DNA of 64,000 nucleotides from Streptomyces sp. NBC_00239 (GCF_036194065.1 NZ_CP108095.1:5952001-6016000), one strand, 5' to 3'. Counted from the stretch's first letter, positions 1-7,863 are shown. Notes: generated from the letters alone by a model not told the origin. Numbers and translations: made by a program.

Positions 1-62
1 AGTACCCCTCCCTCCCGGAGGACCCCTCAAACGGCCCGTACAACGAAGTACGGCACCCCGAC

Positions 63-104
63 ACAGCGCCCGCCATGTCCCCGACCAGGGATGGCGGGCG
101 CTGT
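63..104. terminator. Long perfect hairpin, probable terminator
   Basis: A 14-bp perfect inverted repeat (63-76 with 91-104, ACAGCGCCCGCCAT and its complement) encloses a 14-base loop. It lies just past the stop of the minus-strand gene at 130-732 and could also end a gene left of the window. There is no clear T tract, which is usual for Streptomyces terminators. Confidence 0.6.
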
Positions 105-129
105 GGCGTTCACCGGGTCGCTGTAGACA

Positions 130-732
130 TCATCCGATCGTCATCTCGTAGCACAGGTGCTGGCGGTGGGCGGGCATGAACATTACGTCCGCCTGGAACG
201 GGCGGTCGTCCGCATCGAGGGTGGCCCGGCTGATGCGGAGGAGCGGTTCGGTCGGCGTGACGCGCAGCTGGTCGCACTGGTCCGCGGTGGGGAGGAGGGC
301 GGTGACCTCCTCGACGATGCGGGCCGCGGTGTGGCCGAGTGCGGCGAGGAGGGTGACGGCTCCGCCGGGGATCTTGGCGGTTTCCGCCAGCCGGGTGCCG
401 GCCGCGAGGTGCGCGGGGTAGTAGGTGTCCGTCAGCTCGACCGGCTCGCCGTCGAGTTCGATGACGCGCCGCCGCACGACCACGGGTGCGCCCGTCTCCA
501 GGCCGAGCAGCGTGGCGGCATCCGCCGGCGCCGCCTGCTCCCCGGCGTGGACGATGCGCTGGGTCCCCCGCCGGCCCTTGGCCGCGGCCTCCTGGGACCA
601 CGCGTCGGGGCTGCCCGCCGCCTGGGGCTTTGCGTAGGAAACCGAGCTGCTGGTCCATCCGCTGCCGCTCACCGAGGCCTCCTCGTGTGCCTGCGCGGTC
701 CGTTCCCGTCGCTGCGCACGATAGGCGGTCAC
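130..732 (-). CDS. UTRA-domain protein, GntR/HutC type without the DNA-binding half
   Basis: A 200-residue protein read from a GTG start at 732. Residues from about 70 to the C-terminus look like a UTRA ligand-binding domain: paired 'VVVRRRVIELDGEPV' and 'TDTYYPAHL' strands, then 'PLLRISRATLDADDRPFQADVMFMPAHR'. UTRA is the effector domain of HutC-type GntR repressors, which normally run to about 240-250 residues with an N-terminal winged helix. Here the first 60 residues are polar and low in complexity and show no winged-helix pattern. The protein may sense a ligand without binding DNA, may be the remnant of a repressor, or may act through a partner. The ligand cannot be told from sequence. 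It stands alone, with an 80-bp gap to the next gene. Confidence 0.75.
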   Translation of the reverse strand: MTAYRAQRRERTAQAHEEASVSGSGWTSSSVSYAKPQAAGSPDAWSQEAAAKGRRGTQRIVHAGEQAAPADAATLLGLETGAPVVVRRRVIELDGEPVELTDTYYPAHLAAGTRLAETAKIPGGAVTLLAALGHTAARIVEEVTALLPTADQCDQLRVTPTEPLLRISRATLDADDRPFQADVMFMPAHRQHLCYEMTIG

Positions 733-812
733 CGTCTCCGGGGTGGACGTTACTGGCGGGTATTGACTCGGGGGCGGCGCGGCGGGATGCTCTCTGTCGG
801 TCCGGGAGGGGG

Positions 813-1328
813 TCAGTCCTCCCGGGCTGGTTCGTCGTCGTTGCCGCGGCGGAGGGTGCGTGGGGGAGTGCCGTCCGGGTGCCAGGTGGTGATGATCAGG
901 TCATCGGCTTTCACCGTCGTGCGGACGACCTCCGTCAGTTCCGCGCGGAACAGGTGGAAGGGGTGGGTGTCCGCGTTCTCCGGGTCCTCCTCCGCGTAGC
1001 GGTGGAGTTCCGGCGGGTCGGTGATCTCCACGGCCGTGCCGGAGATCCGTACGTCGCCGTCGGGCATCGTGTCGTCCGGGCCGGGATTCGAGTGGAGCGC
1101 GAAGCGGGGGTCGTGCCGCAGGTCCTGGGCCTTGAGGGAGCCGGCCATCATGCCGAGCCACAGCTCGCCGCCGCGGATCTCCACGTTCAGCCCGCTCACC
1201 CGCGGGGAGCCGTCCTTGCGCAGGGTGGCCAGGACGTGGTGCGGGTACTGCCCGAAGCGCTCCCGCACCAGCTTCGCGAACTCCGGTTCCGCCGCCTCGA
1301 ACGCTGCCCAGTTGTTCGTCCTCGTCAT
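813..1328 (-). CDS. Pyridoxamine 5'-phosphate oxidase-fold protein
   Basis: A 171-residue protein from ATG at 1328. I preferred this start to the one 45 bp upstream because the conserved part begins with 'NNWAAFEAAEPEFAKLVRERF'-type residues straight after it. The core 'HHVLATLRKDGSPRVSGLNVEI', then 'LWLGMMAGSLKAQDLRHDPRFALHS', is the split-barrel flavin or F420-binding fold of the PPOX family. The C-terminal 'TWHPDGTPPRTLRRG' is common in actinobacterial members. Such proteins use FMN, F420 or heme, and the substrate is not evident. The gene is 64 bp downstream of the PadR gene on the same strand and might be cotranscribed with it. Confidence 0.8.
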   Translation of the reverse strand: MTRTNNWAAFEAAEPEFAKLVRERFGQYPHHVLATLRKDGSPRVSGLNVEIRGGELWLGMMAGSLKAQDLRHDPRFALHSNPGPDDTMPDGDVRISGTAVEITDPPELHRYAEEDPENADTHPFHLFRAELTEVVRTTVKADDLIITTWHPDGTPPRTLRRGNDDEPARED

Positions 1329-1392
1329 GCCTTCATGAAAGCGCGGGGCGCCGCGATCGGGGCTGAGGCGCACCCGCCCCCGCCCGCGTGGA

Positions 1393-2013
1393 TCAGTCCC
1401 GTACGGGCTCGGCCTCCGGGGCTTCCGCGGCCCGGGCCGCTTCCAGGGCCTCGATGTCGGCGAGCATCGCGTCGGTGAGGTCGCGTTCGGCGGCGTAGTG
1501 GCGTTCGGCCCAGCGGAGGGTGAGGGCGGGGGAGGCCCAGGCCGGGTCGTGGCGGGCGTGTTCGGCGTCGGTGGCGGCGCGGAGGCGCATCTGCTCGGCG
1601 TACGCCCGGTGCCGGGCGAGGATGTCGCGCATCTGCTGCGGTTCCAGGAGGTGGCCGAGCCACAGCCGCAGCATCGGGCCGTGCTTGAGGACCGGCGGGT
1701 CCACGGGGGCCTCGCGGGCCCAGGTCCGTACGGCCGCCAGGCCCTCGTCGGTGATCCGGTACACCCGCTTGTCGCGGCTGCCGGTCTCCTGGGAGACCAG
1801 CCGGGAGCGCGCGTACCCGGCCTTCTCCAGCCGCTTGAGTTCGCCGTAGATCTGGCTGAAGGAGGGGCTCCAGTAGAAGAAGCGGAGGGAGCCGTCCGCC
1901 CACTTCTTCAGGTCGTACCCGGAGAGTTCCTCCCCGAAGGAGAGGAGTCCCAGCACCGCCCAGCTCGTCGCCGGGAGCGTGCGTCCGTGCGTGCCGCCTG
2001 CCGTGTCTGCCAC
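1393..2013 (-). CDS. PadR-family transcriptional regulator
   Basis: A 206-residue protein with GTG start at 2013. The N-terminal winged helix matches PadR: 'SWAVLGLLSFGEELSGYDLKKW' (about residues 17-38), 'SFSQIYGELKRLEKAGYARS', and the wing with 'RVYRITDEGLAAV' (about 85-97). A C-terminal helical dimerisation domain (PadR C-like, about 110-200) follows, which places it in the larger PadR/Vir subfamily. These are usually repressors of an adjacent gene, released by a small molecule. The divergent SDR gene starting at 2118 is the obvious candidate target, with a 104-bp shared promoter region. Confidence 0.88.
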   Translation of the reverse strand: MADTAGGTHGRTLPATSWAVLGLLSFGEELSGYDLKKWADGSLRFFYWSPSFSQIYGELKRLEKAGYARSRLVSQETGSRDKRVYRITDEGLAAVRTWAREAPVDPPVLKHGPMLRLWLGHLLEPQQMRDILARHRAYAEQMRLRAATDAEHARHDPAWASPALTLRWAERHYAAERDLTDAMLADIEALEAARAAEAPEAEPVRD

Positions 2014-2117
2014 GGGCCGCAGTCTACGACCGGGCTCCGGTCGTTCCCTTCCCCTTGCAGGGCCCGACTGCTAGAAGTATGCCGATTCGAAATAGTCGAG
2101 CGGCGGGAGGGGCGGGC

Positions 2118-2846
2118 GTGGATCTCCTTGACGGGAAGGTCGTCGTCGTCACCGGGGCGGGGCGCGGGCAGGGCGCCGAGGAGGCCCGGGTCTGCGCGGC
2201 CGCGGGGGCGCGCGTCGTCGTGACGGACGTACGGGAGGAAGAGGGCCGGGCGGTCGCGGCGGAACTCGGCGGGCAGGGCATCTTCGTCGCCCACGACGTC
2301 ACCTCCCCGGCCGGCTGGGCCGCCGTCACCGAAGCCGCGGTCGACGCCTTCGGTGCGGTCTCCGCGCTGGTCAACAACGCGGCGTTGTGGCGCACCGCGC
2401 ACGTCGAGGAGCAGTCGCTCGGTGGCTTCGAGGAGCTGCTGCGGGTCAATCTGATCGGCCCGTTCCTCGGCATCCAGGCCGTTGCGCCGTTGCTGCGGGC
2501 CGCGGGGGGCGGCTCGATCGTGAACATCTCCTCCACGGCCGGACTCGTCGGCATCCGCCGCCACGCGGCCTACGGCTCCACGAAGTTCGCCCTGCGGGGG
2601 CTGACCCGCTCCGCGGCGCTCGACCTCGCCGGGGACGCGATCCGCGTCAACTCGGTGCATCCGGGCGCCGTCGACACGCCGATGGTGGCCGCGGTGTCCG
2701 CCGGGCGGGACTGGTCGCACGTGCCGATGGGGCGGATGGGCCGCCCGCGGGAAGTCGCCGAACTCGTGCGCTTCCTGTGCTCCGACGCGGCCTCGTACAT
2801 CACGGGGGCGGAATTCGCCGTCGACGGCGGCAGTACGGCCGGCTGA
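2118..2846 (+). CDS. Short-chain dehydrogenase/reductase, 3-alpha/20-beta-HSD-like
   Basis: A 242-residue classical SDR. I chose GTG 2118 because a GGGAGGGG ribosome site lies just before it and the Rossmann fold begins at once ('VVVVTGAGRGQGAEEA', the TGxxxGxG motif). ATG codons at 2055 and 2079 lie upstream but would add unconserved residues. The NNAA motif, catalytic Ser in 'IVNISSTAG', and the Y-x-x-x-K pair in 'YGSTKFALRG' are all present. The 'GFEELLRVNLIGPFLGIQ' segment and the ending 'GAEFAVDGGSTAG' resemble 3-alpha(20-beta)-hydroxysteroid dehydrogenases, but the substrate is not proven. It is divergent from the PadR gene and probably controlled by it. Its 3' end is duplicated downstream (2860-2901). 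Confidence 0.85.
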   Translation: MDLLDGKVVVVTGAGRGQGAEEARVCAAAGARVVVTDVREEEGRAVAAELGGQGIFVAHDVTSPAGWAAVTEAAVDAFGAVSALVNNAALWRTAHVEEQSLGGFEELLRVNLIGPFLGIQAVAPLLRAAGGGSIVNISSTAGLVGIRRHAAYGSTKFALRGLTRSAALDLAGDAIRVNSVHPGAVDTPMVAAVSAGRDWSHVPMGRMGRPREVAELVRFLCSDAASYITGAEFAVDGGSTAG

Positions 2847-2901
2847 CGCCGCGTGCCGTCGCCGTCGACGGCGGCAGTACGGCCGGCTGACGGCGCGTGC
2901 C
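2816..2901 (+). repeat. 44-bp tandem duplication of the SDR gene's 3' end
   Basis: The last codons plus stop of the SDR (2816-2847) recur exactly at 2860-2891, and the following ten bases match in nine positions, giving a period of 44 bp. The first stop codon ends the gene, so the second copy is non-coding. It looks like a recent slippage or unequal-exchange event. Confidence 0.9.
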
Positions 2902-2924
2902 CAGGGCGTGGTGTACGGCAACCC

Positions 2925-3095
2925 GGCTCCGCCGGTACCGGGCTCCGCCCGGACCCGCGCCTCAAACGCCGGCGAGGCTGGGATTGCGCCTGAGCGTCGG
3001 CGGGGCCGGGCTTGTGCCTCAAACGCCGGCGGGGCCGGGCTTGTGCCTCGAACGCCGGCGGGGCTGGGATTGCGCCGGGGGTTGGCGGGGACGGG
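2925..3095. repeat. Cluster of degraded 'CTCAAACGCCGGCGAGGCTG' repeat units
   Basis: This intergenic stretch (2902-3155) holds at least three direct copies of the same unit, at 2961-2982, 3018-3039 and 3048-3069. They differ in a few bases and alternate with spacers such as 'GCTTGTGC'. They match one arm of the palindromic element seen whole at 5219-5333 and 24006-24120. I see no gene here; open frames through it are repeat artefacts. Confidence 0.85.
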
Positions 3096-3155
3096 TTACG
3101 CGACCACGTTCCGGCGGGTATGACACCCCTGGCACAGTGAACCGGGGGGCGCGTC

Positions 3156-4160
3156 ATGCAAGACCATGTCCTGTCGCAGTTACCACCCATCCCGTGCCCG
3201 TTCCCCTCGCTCGTCCATCCGGCGGCGGACCTCGCGGAGGCCCATGTCCGCTACTACGGGCGACGGTTCGGGCTGGTCACCACTGTCGTGTCCGGCGAGC
3301 GCTTCGACCGGGCGGGCTACGGCATGTTCGCGGCCCGCGCGTTCCCCACGGCCTGCGACATCGAGCTGCTCGCCGAATGGGCGGCCTGGCTGTTCGTCTT
3401 CGACGACGAGTTCGACGAATCCGGCCGCCCGGCCGAGCGGGCCCTGCTGGTCGGCGAGGTGCTCGCCGAGATCCGCGCCATCCTCACCCCGGACCTCGGT
3501 CCGCCCCCCGGGCGCCCGACCAACCCGCTGACCGTCGCACTCGCCGACATGTGGCCCCGTACGGCCCGCCGGATGGCCCTCGGCTGGCGCCAGAGGTTCG
3601 CCGGCCACCTGTGCGCGTTCGTGGACGTCTACCGCAGCGAGATATCCAACCGGCGGTTCACCACCCCGCCCTCCCTGGAGGACTACCTGCCGTTCCGCCG
3701 GGTCGTCGGCGCCGTCGACGCCTGCTGGGACCTCATCGAGGCCTCCCAGGGCGAGAGCCTCCCGGAGGAGCTCGTCGCCCACGACCTGTGCCAGGCCGTA
3801 CGGATCGCCGCCAACGACGTCTGCTGCTGGACCAACGACATCATCTCCCTCAACAAGGAGTACGCCCGCGGCGACATGAACAACATCGTGGCCGTGCTGC
3901 GCCACACCCACCGCCTCGGCTGGCCGCAGGCCGCGGCCCGCGCGGCCGGCATGGTCGCCGTGCGCACCCAGGACTACCTCGCCGCCCGCCGAGCCCTCGC
4001 CGAATCCCCGGTGTCCACGGCCTACCTGGAACGCTGCCTGGACGCGATGTCGCACTGGATGGCCGGCAGCCGCGCCTGGCACCTGTGGTCACACCGCTAC
4101 CGCGACATCGAGCACGCCCCGCCCCTGGAGGACCCCAGCTACTACGACCCGCTGCTGTGA
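3156..4160 (+). CDS. Class I terpene synthase (sesquiterpene cyclase type)
   Basis: A 334-residue protein, the usual length for bacterial single-domain terpene cyclases. The metal-binding Asp-rich motif is 'DDEFD' at residues 83-87, the NSE triad is 'NDIISLNKE' at 227-235, and the C-terminal Arg-Tyr pair is at 314-315. These bind the Mg2+-diphosphate cluster, so it should cyclise a linear prenyl diphosphate, most likely farnesyl diphosphate; the product cannot be read from sequence. Leu9 is encoded by TTA (3180-3182), the only in-frame TTA I found in the window, so translation should depend on the bldA tRNA and hence on development. Its stop overlaps the convergent methyltransferase by 19 bp. 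Confidence 0.9.
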   Translation: MQDHVLSQLPPIPCPFPSLVHPAADLAEAHVRYYGRRFGLVTTVVSGERFDRAGYGMFAARAFPTACDIELLAEWAAWLFVFDDEFDESGRPAERALLVGEVLAEIRAILTPDLGPPPGRPTNPLTVALADMWPRTARRMALGWRQRFAGHLCAFVDVYRSEISNRRFTTPPSLEDYLPFRRVVGAVDACWDLIEASQGESLPEELVAHDLCQAVRIAANDVCCWTNDIISLNKEYARGDMNNIVAVLRHTHRLGWPQAAARAAGMVAVRTQDYLAARRALAESPVSTAYLERCLDAMSHWMAGSRAWHLWSHRYRDIEHAPPLEDPSYYDPLL

Positions 4161-4924
4161 GAGCCGCCGGGTGCTGATGCGGATGCGGGAACGGGTACGG
4201 TCAGCCGCAGCGTCACCGCGTAGTGCTCCTCGACCTCGCCGGCCGGGAACTCCCGCGCCAGCAGGGCCCTTTCCTCCGCGAGGAACTCCCGGGTGCCCGG
4301 GCGGCCGTCGACGAGGAAGAGGGAGTGCGTGGCCAGCTTGGCCAGGTGCGCGTCCAGGGACACCCGCCGCGACCACAGCATCCGGCGGCGGGTGAAGGCC
4401 GGCGCGGAGTCCGGCAGGGTGTGGTCGGACACGTACCAGCCGGGGCCGAACGCCTCCCGCAGGCGGGCGTCCTGGCCCGCGATCCACGGCACGGACACGT
4501 CCGGCTCGTTCCAGAACAGCGCGAGCGCGCCGCCCGGGCGCAGCACGCGCGCGGCCTCCGGGATCGAGAGGGCCGGGTCGGTCCAGTGGAAGGACTGCGC
4601 GTACGTCACGAACTCGGCGGAGCGGTCGGCCAGCGGGAGGCGGTTGCCGTCGCCGCGCACGAGAGGGACGCCGGGCAGGCGCCGCCGGAACTCCGCGGCC
4701 ATCGCCGCGCCCGGCTCGACGCCGAGTACGCGGGCGCCGCGGGCGTGGAGCAGGGCGGTCGCGATGCCGGTGCCCGCACCGATGTCGGCGACCCGTGCCC
4801 CGCGCAGCCGGCGGCCGGCCAGGTCCTCCATGACTTCGAAGAGGGCGGTGGGGTAGGCGGGGCGGTACGCGCCGTACTGGGCGGCGGCCCGGTCGAAGGC
4901 GCGTGCGCGGGCTGAGTTCGTCAT
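4142..4924 (-). CDS. Class I SAM-dependent methyltransferase
   Basis: A 260-residue protein starting at ATG 4924. Motif I is 'VADIGAGTGIATALL' (about residues 45-59), the acidic end of strand 2 is 'VLGVEPGAAM', and motif III is 'AARVLRPGGALALFWNEPD'. This is a UbiE/Methyltransf_11-like fold with a 'QSFHWTD' post-motif II segment often seen in small-molecule methyltransferases. The acceptor is unknown. It converges on the terpene synthase with a 19-bp 3' overlap, so the two are not in one operon. A role in modifying the terpene is possible but rests only on adjacency. Confidence 0.85.
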   Translation of the reverse strand: MTNSARARAFDRAAAQYGAYRPAYPTALFEVMEDLAGRRLRGARVADIGAGTGIATALLHARGARVLGVEPGAAMAAEFRRRLPGVPLVRGDGNRLPLADRSAEFVTYAQSFHWTDPALSIPEAARVLRPGGALALFWNEPDVSVPWIAGQDARLREAFGPGWYVSDHTLPDSAPAFTRRRMLWSRRVSLDAHLAKLATHSLFLVDGRPGTREFLAEERALLAREFPAGEVEEHYAVTLRLTVPVPASASAPGGSHSSGS

Positions 4925-5044
4925 CCGACCATCCTGGAGGGTGCGATCCCCACCGAGTGGCCGGATCCCCCCACCCGCCCGAAAACCACCCCCTCCGCCA
5001 CCGCCCCGCCCCTACCGACGCCCGGGCTGCAACCCCCACTCCCC

Positions 5045-5131
5045 TGTTGCTCGGGGTGCACCCCCCACCCCGCTGCTGCTCGGGGTGCACCCCCCACCCT
5101 GCTGTTGCTCGGGGTGCAGCCCCTCCCAGCC
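5045..5131. repeat. Short 29-bp tandem repeat, three copies
   Basis: The core 'TGCTCGGGGTGCA' recurs at 5048, 5077 and 5106, a 29-bp period, with the first two copies nearly identical over the whole unit. It is followed at about 5157-5218 by two ~32-bp units beginning 'CAGCCTCGCCGAAGCG'. These belong to the repeat-filled gap 4925-5684, in which I see no gene. Confidence 0.8.
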
Positions 5132-5218
5132 TTGTCGGTGCTGCGTGCGGCAATTTCCAGCCTCGCCGAAGCGTTGCGGCACAACACCCCAGCCTCGCCG
5201 AAGCGCTGCGGCGCAACA

Positions 5219-5333
5219 CCCAGCCTCGCCGGCGTTTGAGGCGCGGGTCCGGGCGGAGCCCGGTGCCCGGCGGAGCCGGGTTGCCCTGGGGCTCCGCCCC
5301 AAACCCCGCGCCTCAAACGCCGGCGAGGCTGGG
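5219..5333. repeat. Palindromic interspersed element with 29-bp perfect inverted ends
   Basis: Bases 5219-5247 are the exact reverse complement of 5305-5333. Both arms contain the GCCTCGCCGGCGTTTGAGGC core. The centre carries further GC-rich inverted repeats (CGGGCGGAGCCCG and GGGGCTCCGCCCC). The 115-bp unit could fold into a long cruciform or RNA hairpin. Matching whole elements occur at 24006-24120 and about 50079-50187. No coding capacity or transposase is seen, so it resembles a MITE or REP-type element. Confidence 0.88.
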
Positions 5334-5376
5334 AATTGCCCGTCAGGGCACCAGCGGGATGGGGGGTTGTACCCCG

Positions 5377-5684
5377 GGCGTCGGTGGGGCCGGGGTGTGG
5401 CCCCAGGGGTCGGCGGGGCGGGATGTGGCCCCAGGGGTCGGCGGCGCGGGGTGTGGCCCCAGGGGTCGGCGGGGGCCGGGGTGTGGCCCCGGGTATCGGC
5501 GGGGCGGGGGTGTGGCCCCGGGTATCGGCGGGGCGGGGGTGTGGCCCCGGGTATCGGCGGGGCGGGGGTGTGGCCCCGGGTATCGGCGGGGCGGGGGTGT
5601 GGCCCCGGGTATCGGCGGGGCGGGGGTGTGGCCCCGGGTATCGGCGGGGCGGGGGTGTGGCCCCGGGTATCGGTGGGGCCGGGG
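5377..5684. repeat. 29-bp GC-rich tandem array abutting an acyl-CoA dehydrogenase stop codon
   Basis: Exact units containing 'GTGTGGCCCCGGGTATCGG' start at 5481, 5510, 5539, 5568, 5597, 5626 and 5655, spaced exactly 29 bp. Upstream, from about 5377, degenerate units carry 'CCAGGGGTCGG' instead of 'CCGGGTATCGG'. Because 29 is not a multiple of three, the array is open in several frames without being coding. It ends right at the stop codon (5685) of the minus-strand dehydrogenase. There are no unique spacers, so it is not a CRISPR array. Confidence 0.92.
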
Positions 5685-6671
5685 TTACTGCGGGCGTGCG
5701 GGGGGCAGGGTGGTGGCTCGGCATTGGGACGGGGTGCCCCAGGCGTCGCGCAGGGGGCGGGACTTGCGGAGCCACAGGGAGAGGTCGAGTTCTTCCGTGT
5801 AGCCGACCGCGCCGTGCAGCTGCAGGGCCGTACCCGCCGCCCTATAGGCCGCCTCGCCCGCCGCGAGCTTGGCCGCGGCGACCTCCCGCGGGCCGGGATC
5901 CAGCGCCGCCGCCCACACCAGCGGCCGGGCGAACTCCAGCGCCAGCAGTGTGTCCGCGAGCCGGTGCTTGACCGCCTGGAACGAGCCGATCGCCGCCCCG
6001 AACTGGGTGCGCCCGCGCACGTACGCCACCGTCTGCGCGAGCAGCGCCTCGCCGAGCCCCAGGCACTGCGCCGCCGTCAGCAGCCGCGCCCAGCAGCCCG
6101 CCGTCGCGGCCGCCGCCAGCACGTGCGGCCCCGCGGCGAGCAGCTCGCCGCCCGGCTCCGGCCGGAACAGCCGCCGGGCCGGGTCGGACGAGGCCAGCGC
6201 CGCGCCGGGGCCGGGCGACAGGTACAGCTCGCCCGCCGCGGTCACCGCGAACCGCCACCGCGCCGCGTCCGCGTCGAGCGCGTACGGGCTCCCGCCCGGC
6301 AGGGTCAGCGTGGCCTGCGCCGACCCGTCGGCCAGCTCCGGCAGGAACCGGCCGGCCGTCCCGTCCTGCCCGAGCCGGTCCAGTAGCACGGCCGCCGCCG
6401 CGCTCTCCACCAGCGGGCCCGGTACGGCGTACCGCCCCAGCTCGGTGAAGGCGACCGCCGCCACGTCGGGGAGCGGGCCCAGGCCCTCGTACCGTTCCGG
6501 CACGGCGAGCGCGAACACCCCGGTGCCGGCCAGCTTCTCGAACAGCGCCCGCCCCGGCCCGTGGTCACCCGCCGACCAGGCGCGTACGACCGAGGGCACG
6601 GCGGCCGCGGACAGCAGGGAGCCGACCGAACGCGCGAAGTCCGCCTGCTCGGCGGTGGGCTGGAAACGCAT
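5685..6671 (-). CDS. Acyl-CoA dehydrogenase, short subunit
   Basis: A 328-residue protein from ATG 6671, whose start overlaps the stop of the upstream dehydrogenase (TGATG). It has the ACAD helical N-terminus ('EQADFARSVGSLLSAAAVPSVV'), a middle beta domain, and the C-terminal flavin region 'ARLLTAAQCLGLGEALLAQTVAYVRGRTQFGAAIGSFQAVKHRLAD'. It ends with 'QLHGAVGYTEELDLSLWLRKSRPL'. It is shorter than classical ACADs (about 380), like the small subunits of the alpha2-beta2 steroid ACADs of Mycobacterium and Rhodococcus. I infer that it pairs with the preceding protein to dehydrogenate a steroid-derived acyl-CoA. The KstR2-type box at 7850 should control the pair. Confidence 0.85.
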   Translation of the reverse strand: MRFQPTAEQADFARSVGSLLSAAAVPSVVRAWSAGDHGPGRALFEKLAGTGVFALAVPERYEGLGPLPDVAAVAFTELGRYAVPGPLVESAAAAVLLDRLGQDGTAGRFLPELADGSAQATLTLPGGSPYALDADAARWRFAVTAAGELYLSPGPGAALASSDPARRLFRPEPGGELLAAGPHVLAAAATAGCWARLLTAAQCLGLGEALLAQTVAYVRGRTQFGAAIGSFQAVKHRLADTLLALEFARPLVWAAALDPGPREVAAAKLAAGEAAYRAAGTALQLHGAVGYTEELDLSLWLRKSRPLRDAWGTPSQCRATTLPPARPQ

Positions 6672-7816
6672 CAGCGGCGGCCCTTCGGGAGGCCGAGCAG
6701 CCGCTCGGCGATGATGTCGCGCTGGATCTCGTTGGTGCCCGCGTAGATCGGCCCGGCCAGGGCGAAGAGCCAGGGCTCCGACCAGGGTCCGGCCGCCAGC
6801 TCCGCGTCCGGTCCCAACAGGTCCAGGGCCGTCTCGTGGAGGGCGATGTCGAGCTCCGACCAGAACACCTTGTTCAGACTGGACTCCGCGCCGATCACCT
6901 CCCCCGCCGCGAACCGCGTCGCGTTCGCCCAGGTGAACAGCTGGTACGCACGCGCGCCGACGACCGCGTCGGCCACCCGGTCGCGCAGCGCCGTGTCCGC
7001 GGGGTCGGCGCGCTCGCGCCACAGCGCCGTCAGCCGGTCCGCGGCCGCCAGGAACCGGCCCGGCGAGCGCAGCGTCAACCCCCGCTCGTTGCCGGTCGTC
7101 GACATCGCGATCCGCCAGCCCTGCCCCGGCTCGCCGATCACGTCCTCGTCGGGGACGAACACCCCGTCCAGGAAGAGCTCCGCGAACGCCGGCTTGCCGT
7201 CGAGCCGTCCGATCGGCCGCACGGTGACCCCCGGCGCCCGCAGGTCGAACATCAGGTACGTGAGCCCCTGGTGCGGCCTGGGCGCCTGCGGGTCGCTGCG
7301 GAAGATGCCGAACGCCCGGTCCGCGAACGCGGCCCGCGAGGACCACGTCTTCTGCCCGGACAGCAGCCAGCCGCCGTCCGTGCGCACCGCCGTCGACCGC
7401 AGCGAGGCCAGGTCCGAGCCCGCCTCCGGCTCCGACCAGGCCTGCGCCCAGATCACCTCGCCGCGCGCCATCGGCGGCAGCACCCGGTCCCGCTGCTCGG
7501 GCGTGCCGTGGTCGAAGAGGGTGGGGGCGAGCAGGCTGATGCCGTTCTGCGAGACCCGGCCGGGCGCCCCGGCCGCGTGGTACTCCTCCTCGAACACCAG
7601 CCAGTGGAAGATGTCCGCGTCCCGTCCGCCGTACCGCGCGGGCCACGACACCGCGGACCAGCGGTCCGCGGCGAGCCGCCCCTCCCACTCCCGGTGGGCC
7701 GCGAATCCCTCGGCCGTCTCCAGGGAGGGCAGCGGGCCGGGCGGCACGTTCTCCCGGAGCCAGGCCCGGGCCTCGACCCGGAAGGCCGCCTGCTCCGGCG
7801 TCTGCGTGAGGTCCAC
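6671..7816 (-). CDS. Acyl-CoA dehydrogenase, long subunit
   Basis: A 381-residue FAD-dependent acyl-CoA dehydrogenase. I chose GTG 7816 because GGAGGAGG lies 10 bases before it and the family begins there ('DLTQTPEQAAFRVEARAWLREN'). The FAD/substrate signature 'WAQAWSEPEAGSDLASLRSTA' and 'WLLSGQKTWSSRAAFADR' are clear, as is the C-terminal 'IYAGTNEIQRDIIAERLLGLP'. Homologues in the HIP gene cluster (the FadE30-33 group) act on ring-derived CoA esters; which FadE this matches cannot be settled by eye. It is translationally coupled to the short subunit and divergent from the IpdF-like SDR across an operator. Confidence 0.88.
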   Translation of the reverse strand: MDLTQTPEQAAFRVEARAWLRENVPPGPLPSLETAEGFAAHREWEGRLAADRWSAVSWPARYGGRDADIFHWLVFEEEYHAAGAPGRVSQNGISLLAPTLFDHGTPEQRDRVLPPMARGEVIWAQAWSEPEAGSDLASLRSTAVRTDGGWLLSGQKTWSSRAAFADRAFGIFRSDPQAPRPHQGLTYLMFDLRAPGVTVRPIGRLDGKPAFAELFLDGVFVPDEDVIGEPGQGWRIAMSTTGNERGLTLRSPGRFLAAADRLTALWRERADPADTALRDRVADAVVGARAYQLFTWANATRFAAGEVIGAESSLNKVFWSELDIALHETALDLLGPDAELAAGPWSEPWLFALAGPIYAGTNEIQRDIIAERLLGLPKGRR

Positions 7817-7849
7817 CAGCCGTTCGCCTCCTCCGTACGATCCTTCCCT

Positions 7850-7863
7850 AACAAGTGTTTGGT
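7850..7863. promoter_or_regulatory. KstR2-like operator, divergent promoter
   Basis: AACAAGTGTTTGGT fits the published KstR2 consensus AnCAAGnnCTTGnT at every fixed position but one (C to T). It lies between the acyl-CoA dehydrogenase pair (start 7816, minus) and the IpdF-like SDR (start 7921, plus), whose downstream neighbour encodes a KstR2-like repressor. A near-identical site is at 17378-17391. Operator function is inferred. Confidence 0.75.

Noticed and set aside
3156..4924. Terpene biosynthetic operon of synthase plus methyltransferase
   Set aside because: The genes converge, so they are not cotranscribed; no P450 or prenyltransferase is adjacent.
5377..5684. CRISPR array
   Set aside because: The 29-bp units are contiguous with no unique spacers, and no cas genes are near.
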